This document shows, piece by piece, positions 49,601 through 61,300 of a stretch of 64,000 bases of DNA. The notes under the pieces are model-generated. The model did no database searches and was not told the origin of the DNA. It saw only the letters and a program-made list of their open reading frames with translations. How positions within the stretch are numbered: position 1 is the first letter of the stretch; each line of letters begins with the position of its first letter. The DNA is taken from assembly GCA_031213475.1 (NCBI GenBank), contig JARUPZ010000018.1, positions 6,175,680-6,239,679 on the forward strand. Reading direction: 5' to 3'. The stretch is from Nereocystis luetkeana (taxonomy: Eukaryota; Sar; Phaeophyceae; Laminariales; Laminariaceae). Made by a program: the position numbers and the translations under genes.

Positions 49601-52600
49601 TATCAGTAGACTCGGCTACTACTGAGCATCGATGAAACGTGTAAGCCACTCGGTACCTATCTTCAACACAGGCGTCCCGCTGCGCCGGTAAAGAAGAGCA
49701 TTAGTAGTTAGTCGCCGTCGAATGCTTTTACGGGCTACGCTTGACATCTCCGACGCATGCTACAGTACCATTCAGCTAGTGTAGCTATTTTTGAATCGTT
49801 CGAACGAGTTACCCTTGCTCGCTCCTGAAACGGTCCGAGGCGAACAAAATGCTTTCGGCACTCTTTACTACTCGTTCGGGGAGACCATCAAGGGTCTGTT
49901 TAAAAAAAAAAAGAAGGTTTTCCAGAAACAGCACCGGAAACCATTGGATTATTTGCGCCGGGGGACTCGATCATGAGAACGGGGTGACCGACGGACGACA
50001 ATTGTTTTCTTTTTGCATTTGAGCGGTAATGTTCCGCGCCCATTTGAGTCGCATGTCTCCGAAGGTTCCAACACGTTGCACGAGCAACCACGAGCATTGC
50101 AACAGAGATCACGACTTTTGCACAACCTCCACGACAACGCGAATGCCAACCCCCTGCCCCACCTCACAAGTGGTTCCGTCCCCTGTACGCGAAGTACGTG
50201 ACACTTTTACCCCCCTGCTCCCCCCCCCCCGTGCTTCCCCCCTCCCCCCATTCCCGCGTCCTGCTCTAAATGTAGACTCGAACATCTCAAGCCGCATGTG
50301 AGCCCGGCTACTACTGCGTAAATGGTGCTCGTCTGCCGTGCCCCCCAGGGACCTTCGGGTCGTCGTCGGGCCTCACCCTCCCCGAGTGCTCCGGCCCGTG
50401 CCCCGCGGGATACTACTGCGGCGCCGGTCTCGCGTCGGCACTTGCCGCGCAAAGATGCGGGGCGCCCCGGTGGTATTGTCCCGAGGGCTCCAGTGCTCCC
50501 TCGGCGGTTGGGCTCGGCAACTACACCTTAGGAGAACCGCCCGATAGGCGGGTCATGCAGGTGACAACTTACTACTGCTGTGTGCGGAGATAGATACGCG
50601 AAGGAGGGTGGTATCAATGGGTGGTATCGTAGATGGGGCTTGGTTGGGTCAGTTTTCCGAATTGAGACCATACGAAGTATACATTTGCGTATTCTCAGGA
50701 ACATAATAATGTTGAGTTGTGTATGTGTTCTCAGAAAGCTCCCAAGATTGGTACTATTAATAGCACCTGGTGTAAGAAACGGGGAGTATCTCGCTCAGTT
50801 TTACGAGTTTAGGCCATGCGTTGTGAGTGTGATCAAGAACAATGTGGTCTGAAAAAGCTCCCAAGATGTGACTGCCTCGTATCCAATGAATGCAAGCCCC
50901 CCCTGCATCCCAAGCGACTTGGTTGGAGCTTGAAACGTTCGTTTTGTTTAACCCTTTTAGAACTGCAGTCCCGTTTTGGGGACAAACCAGTCTAATTTCA
51001 AGTAGTTTGTCCCCAAAACGGGACTGCGGTTCTAAAGGGGTTAAGGAGAATGCGTAATACCAGGTATAGCGTATTCCTTGCGGGGCGAATAAAGTGTTTG
51101 TGCCACGTCGTCTTCAAAATTATTTCACAACAATAAAACATGCCCCGGGTATGGGGAATGCGCGACCCCTTCCCCCCCCCCCCCCCCCCTCCCCCCCCCC
51201 CCCCCCCCCCGTCTCGCAAGCACCAGCAGCGGAATTACCCCCAAGTAATCGATTTACCAAACGCCTGGTCTGCTAAGTTCTGGCCAGATCTACAAAACAA
51301 ACACGCTTGAGCAAGCTTACGCTCGAAAATAGTCCACAGTACAGTGCGCGACATCAGCTAACATCCTCCCATTTTAGTGTGATGCCAACGTTGGGCGTAG
51401 GCTCTTGAATTCTATCCGGCGTTCTATAGGATCTAGAGTGGCGTTCCTCGCTGAGCTCAAAAGCTTACCGTACGTAGCTGTACATTCTTGAACACGAAAT
51501 AAACTTAGCCTGGAGTTACTAGCTCCCAAATTATCAACACTTGTCGCGAACTGAACTACTCGTGCTGTGACCGCGCTGGGAACAAAGCCAGCATGCCGGG
51601 GATAGATCGTGTGTGGCGCTGAACCTCGTACACACATAGTTGTTGTTTTTACCGTCTGGAGTGCCGTTGAAAACACAAGGGAGTGTTTGAGCTAAAAGGA
51701 GCATCACAAGAGAAACAGTCTTTGGCCATACTCGAAGATAGTTTTTTTTTTCTCTTTTGTCGTTTGGTTTTCCTTGGTTAAAAAAAGAGCAATGGCCAAA
51801 ATCGGGTATACCCGATGACTTTGTGGTCAAAATCGGGTACCTTTATTTCAGTGACCGCGAAGGCACCAGGACGCCATCTCATTGGTCAACGCCTCCCGCC
51901 ACCCAATGCTGGCCACTTTTGCGCCGGGTAGACCCGATTTTGGCTACTTACCCCCAAAGAGGTACCCGATTATTGTACCCGCCTACCCGAAAATGGCTAG
52001 ACTATTCGACCACAACGACCAACCACCACCTCGGGGTTCATGCCTCTCGTCCCGACGAAGACGGGCAAGAACCATCTGCGAGATGTCCATGATTAGGTTC
52101 ATTCTAGACTACTTCGTTCGCTTTTTCTCCTCTGTAGCGCTGAACCAACCACACACAAACCACCGCTATCCCTCCCTCTCCTCCCCTCTCCTCTCCAAGA
52201 CCAAATATGGCGAAGCCCCCTCTCTCTCCTTCTCCCGAACCAAAAGCAACCAAAAGCAGCTGCCTAAACACAGCAGCAGTAGCGACGGATCATGAGCGAC
52301 GCTACCAACTTCCTGACAACTAAAGTGTTATCCAGACACAAAGAGTGGGTATTGCTACACACGCTGGAATTCTTAAAATAATGTAAGGCAGGGTGCCCTA
52401 CATCAGAATGCCGGCGTTGACCAATGAGATGGCGTCCTGGGGCCTTCGCGGTTGCTGAAATAAAAGGTACCCGACTTTGGCCACAAAGTCATCGGGTATA
52501 CCCGATTTTGGGCATTTCTCTTGAAAAAAAAGCAGTGTTTTTCACAGGCCATGACCCGATCCACTGGTCCGACCCACGAGGGGGTCCTCAGAACCTCATG

Positions 52601-53575
52601 GGTGGGGTTGCGAGCGCGCAAGGAGGTTTTCCAAATACCACGACGCGAGTCGAGCCAACCCGACCCGACCTGACCTGACCCGATCCGACCCGACCCGACC
52701 GTAGACGTGAGTTTTTACCTGACTCGTGATCAGCCTCTGGTTTCCTTCTGCCGGGGAATATTTTTGAGCGGTCAATGCTGAAGCTCGTACCCATACAGTC
52801 GGATGGCGAACACAACATCAACGTTACTTGTACGTATTTAATACTATTCTAACGACATGGAAAGGTGAAAATTGCCGAGTGCTCTCGCTCGGCCACAGGG
52901 TCAACGAGAGGGCACGGGTCTGAGCACCACAGCACAGTAGGCACTCTTTGATCTCAAAATGCGGAACTAACGGAACGAATGCCCACCCTCTCCTTCCTCC
53001 GTTGGATGCACATCGCCTCTGACAACGCTACCCAAAAAGGACACCTGCCCCGCCGGCGCATACTGCAGAAAAGGCATTCTCCGCCCCTGCCCCGCAGGAA
53101 CGCACGGCTCCAACCCCGGCCTCTCCTCCCCCGCATGCTCGGGGCGATGCCCTGCCGGCCGCTACTGCCCATCGGGCACCATATCGAACTCAAATAACAC
53201 AGCCTCCGAGTCAGTAGGGTCTGCGTGCCCAGCGGGTCGTTACGGGCTTTCGGGAATGGGGGACGCCTCGTGCGCAGGTCCTTGCCAAGCGGGGTACTTC
53301 TGCCCCGAGTCGTCCTCCAGCCCCAGGGAGTTCGAGTGTGGATCATGGACAGTTTTCTGCGGCGAGGGGTCCGGGGAGCCGACGAATGTAACGGCCGGGT
53401 GGTATGCCACCGGGGGCGGCGAGTCGACTCGGAGCGGACAGGCGGAGTGCTCGGCGGCGGCGGGAGGTGGAAGTGGTGGAGGTGGGGCCTACACGCCTCC
53501 TGCGGCGATGTCGATTGTGGAGGTGTGCCCCGAACACACTGTGGGCTGGAACGGGACGGCGGTTGTATTTGGGGG
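39297..53575 (+). CDS. YHYH-domain plus GCC2/GCC3 cysteine-rich repeat protein, 3' end not seen
   Basis: Eleven exons: 39297-39446, 39934-40288, 41618-41772, 42128-42646, 43175-43317, 44077-44232, 46773-46960, 47656-47804, 48814-49062, 50276-50560 and 53040-53575. Phases agree at each junction (0,1,0,0,2,2,1,0,0,0), and about 960 residues are covered. Exon 1 has a signal peptide (MYLLIAVMLGAPCLAAAF). Exons 2-4 form a YHYH-type domain: SSGIPAHSYG, GMALNGVPFFSPL, STLFDECAGSL, FAMDGRRLYGPYD and FPYLIGCSG. The HxH residues of the name appear as GAYGYRVMPPC, so they are altered. From the end of exon 4 onward come ephrin-receptor-like GCC2/GCC3 repeats, for example CPAGTFGSTAGLTSSECSGR and CPTGSYCPVG. 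Between them sit CPxGS modules that end in GYYT- or GWYATG-like stretches. Exon 11 ends at a strong GTAAGG donor in phase 2, so more exons follow outside the traced region. Likely secreted or cell-surface; the function is unknown. Confidence 0.85.
39855..39959. mobile_element. 105-bp TA-flanked MITE, copy 1
   Basis: Terminal inverted repeats begin TTACGGGGGACCATAGTTAA and are flanked by TA on each side (39853-39854, 39960-39961). That matches Tc1/mariner-type insertion. The right arm overlaps the inferred second exon of the YHYH gene, whose acceptor (CCGCAG, ending 39933) lies inside the element. Confidence 0.85.
40908..41071 (+). repeat. Minisatellite, about four units of ~43-55 bp
   Basis: Units start with AACAATGCCCACTCTACGGG and continue with CAGTTG..TTGACCTTATCATAG. 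They occur at about 40908, 40950, 40997 and 41050. The fourth unit is interrupted after CTACGGG by the second MITE copy. Confidence 0.75.
41072..41176. mobile_element. 105-bp TA-flanked MITE, copy 2
   Basis: Same terminal repeats and the same length as copy 1, flanked by TA (41070-41071, 41177-41178), inserted in a minisatellite unit inside the second YHYH intron. At the site where copy 1 has CCGCAG it keeps CTATGG-type sequence. Confidence 0.88.
44340..44880 (+). repeat. ~510-bp direct repeat, copy A, with G-run
   Basis: A G-rich run (44338-44368) is followed by TACTCGATATCATGCATGGC and about 500 bp that recurs at 45117-45625 with roughly three quarters identity. Shared blocks include ATGCCGGGACGGAGCA, AAGCGCGAAGCGCCGTGA and AATTTCCGGTGTA. 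It lies in the intron between YHYH-gene exons at 44232 and 46773. Confidence 0.75.
45117..45625 (+). repeat. ~510-bp direct repeat, copy B
   Basis: Second copy of the segment at 44370-44880, in the same orientation and 747 bp downstream. Small indels separate the copies. Neither has an ORF of note. The first 25 bp of the module also occur at 27606-27632 and inverted at 34568-34598. Confidence 0.75.
46549..46734 (+). repeat. (GTT)n microsatellite next to a 3' splice site
   Basis: About 185 bp of TTG/GTT repeat with a few interruptions (GGG, GTTT, GGT, GCT). Its end is 39 bp before the start of the YHYH-gene exon at 46773, so it occupies the branch-site and polypyrimidine neighbourhood. Confidence 0.95.
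50952..51040. mobile_element. 89-bp TTAA-flanked palindromic MITE (piggyBac-like)
   Basis: The arms CCCTTTTAGAACTGCAGTCC and its near-perfect inverse (ending CTAAAGGGG) face each other around a short loop. TTAA flanks both sides (50948-50951, 51041-51044). TTAA target duplication with CCCT/AGGG termini is the piggyBac pattern. Half or worn copies of the same arm are seen near 10965, 13635, 29250, 32315 and 47310-47375. Confidence 0.8.
51173..51210 (+). repeat. Poly-C tract
   Basis: Nearly uninterrupted C run with two T interruptions within a YHYH-gene intron. Confidence 0.9.
51786..52523. mobile_element. 738-bp element with ~107-bp terminal inverted repeats
   Basis: The left arm 51786-51893 and right arm 52412-52523 are inverted copies (shared AAATCGGGTATACCCGATGA and ACGCCATCTCATTGGTCAAC). 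About 520 bp of interior repeats AATCGGGTA-like words and lacks any transposase-like ORF. It is non-autonomous, of unknown superfamily, and lies in the last traced YHYH-gene intron. Confidence 0.8.
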
Positions 53576-55007
53576 GTAAGGAGGCAGTGGCACAAGCGAC
53601 GTGGAGGGGGGTGGCGTGGCTTGGTTGGCCGAAGATGCACGGACTCGGGGAGTACGGCTCAACCGGTGTTACGGTGTTACTTTACCACCAAAGCATCATG
53701 CTTCAGAGACTGTTACTAAACCGTTGTCACCGCTGTACCCCCAGAACGTCATGGTATGGTGAGACTGGTGCTAAATAAAAGGGGGTCACTTTTGAGTCCT
53801 TTTGTTCCAGTGACTTAAACTAAACATGATACTCCTGTGCTGCAGCAGTACTAAGCATTTCACCTTTAAGTTTCGCGTATACTAAGTGTATGTACCGCCA
53901 TCAGATTGTTTGTTACGCTGCGCCAGCAAAACAATACCTTCAAGGCCAACATGAGGTACAGAGTCACCCACCAGAGTGTGGCGTGAGCCCGGTAGTGCAA
54001 GTAAGTGGGGGAAGTTCCCCTACTGATGCACCTGCCGACATGATCCTAGGACACCGTGAAGCCTTGTTCGATTCTTAGCCAAGTTGAACTATGTCGCAAT
54101 CCTGTTTGTGTGCCATTGTCAACACAGTAGTTATACTTTGTTTCATGATATTTACACCACAACAAAGGTATGGAATCAACCGTACGTAACTCGGTAGATA
54201 ACCGTTTCACCCTGAAAGCCAAGACAACAGCACTCCAACTGTCGAGATTACCATGGTACACTTGTAAGGACAAAAAATATGATCTCTCCTACCTGTGGGA
54301 CCAATTGAATCCCGCCCCGTACATAGTCCAAACGAAACCCGAACAGCACTCCAAAAAACGTACGGAGGGGAAGTCATACTCGTGAGCGGCTTGACGCAGT
54401 TGGAAACCAAGGCAAATCAACAGACCCCCCGGCGTTCTCTCGGGTTACATAAAGGGGCCAATTTGCTCTCAAACTGGAAACCTAGACCACGTTCACATAC
54501 ACATCAAATATACGGTGTGGACGGACGAGCTCTACGATAGAGGTAGACCATTCCAGCTGAAATGTTTACTGAATAACGGGGCTTCTTCACCCAAATACCC
54601 TTTTTGTATACTCGAAGCATGAGATTATTCGTCGGGATGTAATTTGAATTTTATTACGGTATGCTTTCATCACTTTTACTTTCCAGCCTAACTCGTAGGA
54701 GGTTTTACTCTCGGCGATCTTCTGAACAAGCCGTGGCCACACGTAGGTGTCGTCCCTTCCCCCCCCCGGTACGTGCCTTTATTTTTTGTCGCGCATAGGG
54801 TTCAGCATTCCCACTGCTCGTCACTTATCATCGAATGTAGCTAACTCACGCTCTCGCGCTTTCCGCTAATCAATTTCTTCATGCAAAAAAACGTCCCTAC
54901 GAGCATGCACTCGGTGAGTCTTGAACTCACAAAATTGAACTTGATAGGCACGCGGACAACCTACCAAGCCACCGGGGACGCCGGCGAAATAGGATAATTA
55001 ATTGTTA
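53576..55007. other. Downstream of last traced YHYH exon, no exon found
   Basis: The phase-2 donor at 53576 requires another exon, but no GCC-type cysteine-rich stretch was found between here and the satellite. Short ORFs (53890-54078, 54170-54385) lack support. A tRNA-like segment at about 54900-54980 is listed separately. Confidence 0.35.
54904..54981 (-). other. tRNA-like sequence with A and B boxes (possible SINE head or tRNA relic)
   Basis: On the minus strand TGGCTTGGTAGG resembles an A box and GAGTTCAAGACTC a B box. A 5-bp T-stem GTGAG/CTCAC encloses a 7-base TTCAAGA loop. Acceptor pairing is only about five of seven, and no clean anticodon stem forms, so it is not a functional tRNA as read. 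Confidence 0.3.
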
Positions 55008-55111
55008 TTACGGGGGGCCATAGTAAACAGGACCAAACACTGTTGGTAAAAATATTCATTTTATTTTATTTTATGTATACCATAGGTCCTATTAACTATG
55101 GTCCCCCGTAC
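55008..55111. mobile_element. TA-flanked MITE, copy 3, with partial copy behind it
   Basis: Same family as 39855-39959. The left end is TTACGGGGGGCC. The right end, GGTCCCCCGTAC, has lost the final base match. A right-half copy follows immediately (about 55112-55180, ending GATCCCCCGTAG), giving a tandem one-and-a-half structure. Confidence 0.8.
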
Positions 55112-55345
55112 TAGTAAAAATAGTGAAATATATAGGTTTTTATGTATCCCATAGATCCTATTACCTATGATCCCCCGTAGTAGTAGGGTGAAGCTCTATC
55201 GTTGAACGCCTCGAGAATCAAGTCGGAAATCGAGGTGATCTTTAATTGAATTTAGCCGGAGGTTTACTCCCCGTTGCAGCGTCATCCCTGACTTTTCGTA
55301 TGACTAACAATACAACACTCCCGTAATTGAGTGCACTCCTTAAAC

Positions 55346-58300
55346 CTTGGGTGACCACAAACTACAACCACAGCAGACGTACAAGGCCGGGTCACGACAT
55401 ACGGTGACCAGTACTGGTACGAAGACTAGACTACGTATCTTCAAGGAACCACTACGACCATCCTCCTACTCGTGGACTCGCACTTACCTAGGATACAGCA
55501 CTACGACCAACCTCCAACCCACAGTAGATACGACGTGGGGACACCAGCCGGATTAGGTATGTGGGTATCCTCCCCCCCTCCCAAGAGCCTTCGTTCCTTG
55601 CTACGAGTAACCGGTCTCGAAGGCGCGAAGCGAAACAAAATGTTCCCTCCCATGAAACGATCAGTAATCACTAGGAGTTACTGGGGGTCTTGGGTCACCA
55701 CAAACTACAACCACAGCAGAAACACAAGGCCGGGTCACGACATACGGCGACCAGTACTGATACGAAGACTCGACTACGTATCTTCAAGGAACCACTACGA
55801 CCATCCTCCTACTCGTGGACTAGCACCTACCTAGGATACAGTACTACCACCAACCTCCAGCCCAGAGTAGATACGAATTAGGGACACCAGCCGGATTAAA
55901 TATGTGGGAATCCTCCCCCCCTCCTAAGAGCCTTCGTTCCTTGCTACGGGTAACTGGTCTTGAAGGCGGGAAGCGAAACAAAATGTTCCCCCCCATGGAA
56001 CGATCAGTCATCAATGGGGGTTACTTGGGGTCTTGGGTGACCACAAACTACAACCACGGCAAAAATACAAGGCCGGGTCACGACATACGCCGATCAGTAC
56101 TGGTACGAAGACTCGACTACGTATCTTCGAGGAACCACTACAACCATCCTCCTACTCGTGGACTAGCACCTACCCTCGACTACGTATCTTCAAGGAACCA
56201 TTCCGACCATCCTCCTACTCGTTGACTAGCGACCACCTAGGATACAGTACTACGACCAACCTCCAGCCCACAGTAGATACGACGTGGGGACACCAGCCGG
56301 ATTAATTTTGTGGGTATCATCCCCCCCTCCCAAAAGCCTTCGTTCCTTACCACGAGTAACCGGTTTTGAAGGCGCGAAGCGAAACGAAATGTTACCCCCC
56401 ATGGAACGATCAGTCATCATTGGGAGTTACTGGGGGTCTTGGGTAACCACAAACTACAACCACGGCAGAAATACAAGGCCGGGTAACGACATACGGCGAC
56501 CAGTACTGGCACGAAGACTCGACTACGTATCTTCGAGGAACCAATACGACCATCCTCCTACTCGTGGACTAGCACTTACCTACGATACAGTCCTACCACC
56601 AACCTCCAGCCCACCAAAGTAGATACGACGAAGAGACACCAGCCGGAATAAATATGTTGGTATCCTCCCCCCCTCCCAAGAGCCTTCGTTCCTTGCTACG
56701 AGTAACCGGCCTTGAAGGCGCGAAGTAAAACAAAATGTTCCCCCCCATGCAACGATCAGTCATCACTGGGAGTTACTGGGGGTCTTGGGCAACCATAAAC
56801 TACAACCCCGGCAGAAATACATAACCGGGTCACGACATACGGCAACCAGTACTGGTACGAAGACTCGACTAAGTATCCTCAAGGAACCACTACGACCATC
56901 CTCCTACTCGTGGACTAGCACCTACCCTCGACTACGTATCTTCAAGGAACCACTACGACCATCCCCCTACTCGTGGACTAGCACGTACCTAGGATACAGC
57001 ACTACGACCAATCTCCAGCCCACAGTAGATACGACGTAGGGACACCAGCCGGATTATTTGTGTGGGTATCCTCGCCACCTCGCAAGAGCCTTCGTTCCTT
57101 GCAACGAGTAACCGGTCTTGAAGGCGCGAAGCGAAACAAAATGTTCCCTCCCATGAAACTATCAGTCATCACTGGGAGTTACTGGGGGTCCTGGGTGACC
57201 ACGAACTACAACCACGGCAGAAACACAAGGCCGGGTCACGACATGCGGCGACCAGTACTGGTACGAAGACTCGACTTCGTATCTTCAAGGAACCACTACG
57301 ACCATCCTCCTACTCGTGGACTAGCACCTACCCTCGACTACGTATCTTCAAGGAACCATTACGACCATCCTCCTACTCGTGGACTAGCACCTACCTAGGA
57401 TACAGTACTACCCCCAACCTCCAGCCCACAGAATATACGAGGTAAGGACACCAGCCAGACTATTTATGTGGGTATCCTCGCCCCCTTGCAAGAGCCTTCG
57501 TTCCTTGCTACGAGTAACCGGTCTTGAAGGCGCGAAGCGAAACCAAATGTTCCCCCCCATGAAACAACCAGTCATCACTGGGAGTTACTGGGGGTCTTGG
57601 GTGACCACAAACTACAACCACGGCAGAAACACAAGGCCGGGTCACGACATACGGCGACCAGTACTAGTACGGAGACTCGACTTCGTATCTTCAAGGAACC
57701 ACTACGACCATCCTCCTACTCGTGGACTAGCACCTACCCTCGACTACGTATCTTCAAGGAACCATAACGACCATCCTCCTACTCGTGGACTAGCACGTAC
57801 CCTCGACTACGTATCTTCAAGGAACCATAACGACCATCCTCCTACTCGTGGACTAACACCTACCTAGGATACAGTACTACCACCAACCTCCAGCCCATAG
57901 TAGATACGAGGTAAGGACACCAGCCGGATTTTTTATGTGGCTATCCTCCCCCCCTCCTAAGAGCCTTCGTTTCTTTCTACGGGTAACTGGTCTTGAAGGC
58001 GGGAAGCGAAACAAAATGTTCCCCCCGTGGAACGATCAGTCATCAATGGGGGTTACTTGGGGCCTTGGGTAACCAGAAACTACAACCACGGCAGAAATAC
58101 AAAGCCAGGTCACGACATACGCCGATCAGTACTGGTACGAAGACCCGACTACGTATCTTCGAGGAACCACTACGACCATCCTCCTACTCGTGGACTAGCA
58201 CCTACCTAGGATACAGTACTACCACCAACCTCCAGTCCACAGTAGATACGACGCAGGGACACCAGCCGGATTAAGTATGTGGGTATCCTCCCCCCCTCCC

Positions 58301-61300
58301 AAGAGCCTTCGTTCCTCGCTACGAGTAACCGGTCTTGAAGGCGCGAAGCGAAACAAGATGTTCCCCCCCGTGGAACGATCAGTCATCACCGGGAGCTACT
58401 GGGGGTCTTGGGTAACCACAAACTACAATCACGGCAGAAACACATGGCCGGGTCACGACATACGGCAACCAGTACTGGTACGAAGACTCGACTACGTATC
58501 TTCAAGGATCCACAACGACCATCCTCCTACTCGTGGACTAGCACCTACCTAGTACACATCGCTACCACCAACCTCCAGTCCACAGTAGATACGACGTAGG
58601 GACACCAGCAGGATTAAATATATGGGTATCCTCCCCCCCTCCCAAGAGCCTTCGTTCCTTGCTACGAGTAACCGGTCTCGAAGGCGCGAAGCGAAACAAA
58701 ATGTTTTTCCCCCATGGAACGATCAGTCATCACTGGGAGTTACTGGGGGTCTTGGGTAACCACAAACTACAACCACGGCAGAAATACAAGGCCGGGTCAC
58801 GACATACGGCGACCAGTACTGGTACGAAGACTCGACTACGTATCTTCAAGGAACCACAACGACCATTCTCCTACCCGGGGACTAGCACCTACCTAGGATA
58901 CAGTACTACCACCAACCTTCAGTCCACAGTATATACGACGTGGGGACACCAGCCGGATTAAACATGTGGGTATCCTCCCCCCCTCCAAAGGGCCTTCGTT
59001 CCTTGCTACGAGTAACCGGTCTTGAAGGCGCGAAGCGAAACAAAATGTTTCCCCACATGGAACGATCAGTCATCACTGGGAGTTACTGGGGGTCTTGGGT
59101 AACCACGAACTACAACCACGGCAGAAATACAAGGCCGGGTCACGACATACGGCAACCAGTACTGGTACGAAGACTCGACTACGTATCTTCAAGGAACCAC
59201 AACGACCATCCTCCTACTCGTGGACTAGCACCTACCTAGGATACAGTACTACCACCAACCTCCAGCCCACAGTAGATACGACGTGGGGACCCCAGCCGGA
59301 TTAATTATGTGAGTATCCTCCCCCCCTCCCAAGAGCCTTCGTTCCTTGCTACGAGTAACCGGTCTTGAAGGCGCGAATCGAAAGAAAATGTTTTTCCCCC
59401 ATGGAACGATCAGTCATCACTAGGAGTTACTGGGGGTCTTGGGTAAACACAAACTACAACCACGGCAGAAACACAAGGCCGGGTCACGACATACGGCGAC
59501 CAGTACTGGTACGAAGACTCGACTACGTATCTTCAGGGAACCACAACGACCATCCTCCTACTCGTGGACTAGCACCTACCTACTAGGATACAGTACTACC
59601 ACCAACCTCCAGTCCACAGTAGATACGACGTAGGGACACCAGCCGGATTAAGTATGTGAGTATCCTCCCCCCCTCCCAAGAGCCTTCGTTCCTTGCTACG
59701 AGTAACCGGTCTTGAAGGCGCGAGGCGAAACAAAATGTTCCCCCCCGTGGAACGATCAGTCATCACTGGGAGTTACTGGGGGTCTTGGGTAACCACAAAC
59801 TACAACCACGGCAGAAATACAAGGCCGTGTCACGACATACGGCGACCAGTACTGGTACGAAGACTCGACTACGTATCTTCAAGGAACCACGACGACGATC
59901 CTCCTATTCGTGGACTAGCACCTACCTAGTACACATCGCTACCACCAACCTCCAGCCCACAGTAGATACGACGTGGGGACACCAGCCGGATTAATTATGT
60001 GGGTATCCTCCCCCCCTCCTAAGAGCCTTCGTTCCTTGCTACGAGTAACCGGTCTTGAAGGCGCGAGGCGAAAGAAAATGTTTTTCCCCCATGGAACGAT
60101 CAGTCATCACTAGGAGTTACTGGGGGTCTTGGGTAACCACAAACTACAACCACGGCAGAAACACAAGGCCGGGTCACGACATACGGCGACCAGTACTGGT
60201 ACGAAGACTCGACTACGTATCTTCAGGAAACCACAACGACCATCCTCCTACTCGTGGACTAGCACCTACCTACTAGGATACAGTACTACCACCAACCTCC
60301 AGTCCACAGTAGATACGACGTAGGGACACCAGCCGGATTAAATATGTGGGTATCCTCCCCCCCTCCCAAGAGCCTTCGTTCCTTGCTACGAGTAACCGGT
60401 CTCGAAGGCGCGAAGCGAAACAAAATGTTTTTCCCCCATGGAACGATCAGTCATCACTGGGAGTTACTGGGGGTCTTGGGTAACCACAAACTACAACCAC
60501 GGCAGAAATACAAGGCCGGGTCACGACATACGGCGACCAGTACTGGTACGAAGACTCGACTACGTATCTTCAGGGAACCACAACGACCATCCTCCTACCC
60601 GGGGACTAGCACCTACCTAGGATACAGTACTACCACCAACCTCCAGTCCACAGTAGATACGACGCAGGGACACCAGCCGGATTAAGTATGTGGGTATCCT
60701 CCCCCCCTCCCAAGAGCCTTCGTTCCTTGCTACGAGTAACCGGTCTTGAAGGCGCGAAGCGAAACAAGATGTTCCCCCCCGTGGAACGATCAGTCATCAC
60801 CGGGAGCTACTGGGGGTTTTGGGTAACCACAAACTACAACCACGGCAGAAACACATGGCCGGGTCACGACATACGGCAACCAGTACTGGTACGAAGACTC
60901 GACTACGTATCTTCAAGGAACCACAACGACCATCCTCCTACTCGTGGACTAGCACCTACCTAGGATACAGTACTACCACCAACCTCCAGCCCAAAGTAGA
61001 TACGACGTGGGGACCCCAGCCGGATTAAATATGTGGGTATCCTCCCCCCCTCCCAAGAGCCTTCGTTCCTTGCTACGAGTAACCGGTCTCGAAGGCGCGA
61101 AGCGAAACAAAATGTTCCCTCCCATGGAACGATCAGTCATCACTGGGAGTTACTGGGGGTCTTGGGTAACCACGAACTACAACCACGGCAGAAATTCAAG
61201 GCCGGGTCACGACATGCGGCGACCAGTACTGGTACGAAGACTCGACTACGTATCTTCAAGGATCCACAACGACCATCCTCCTACTCGTGGACTAGCACCT

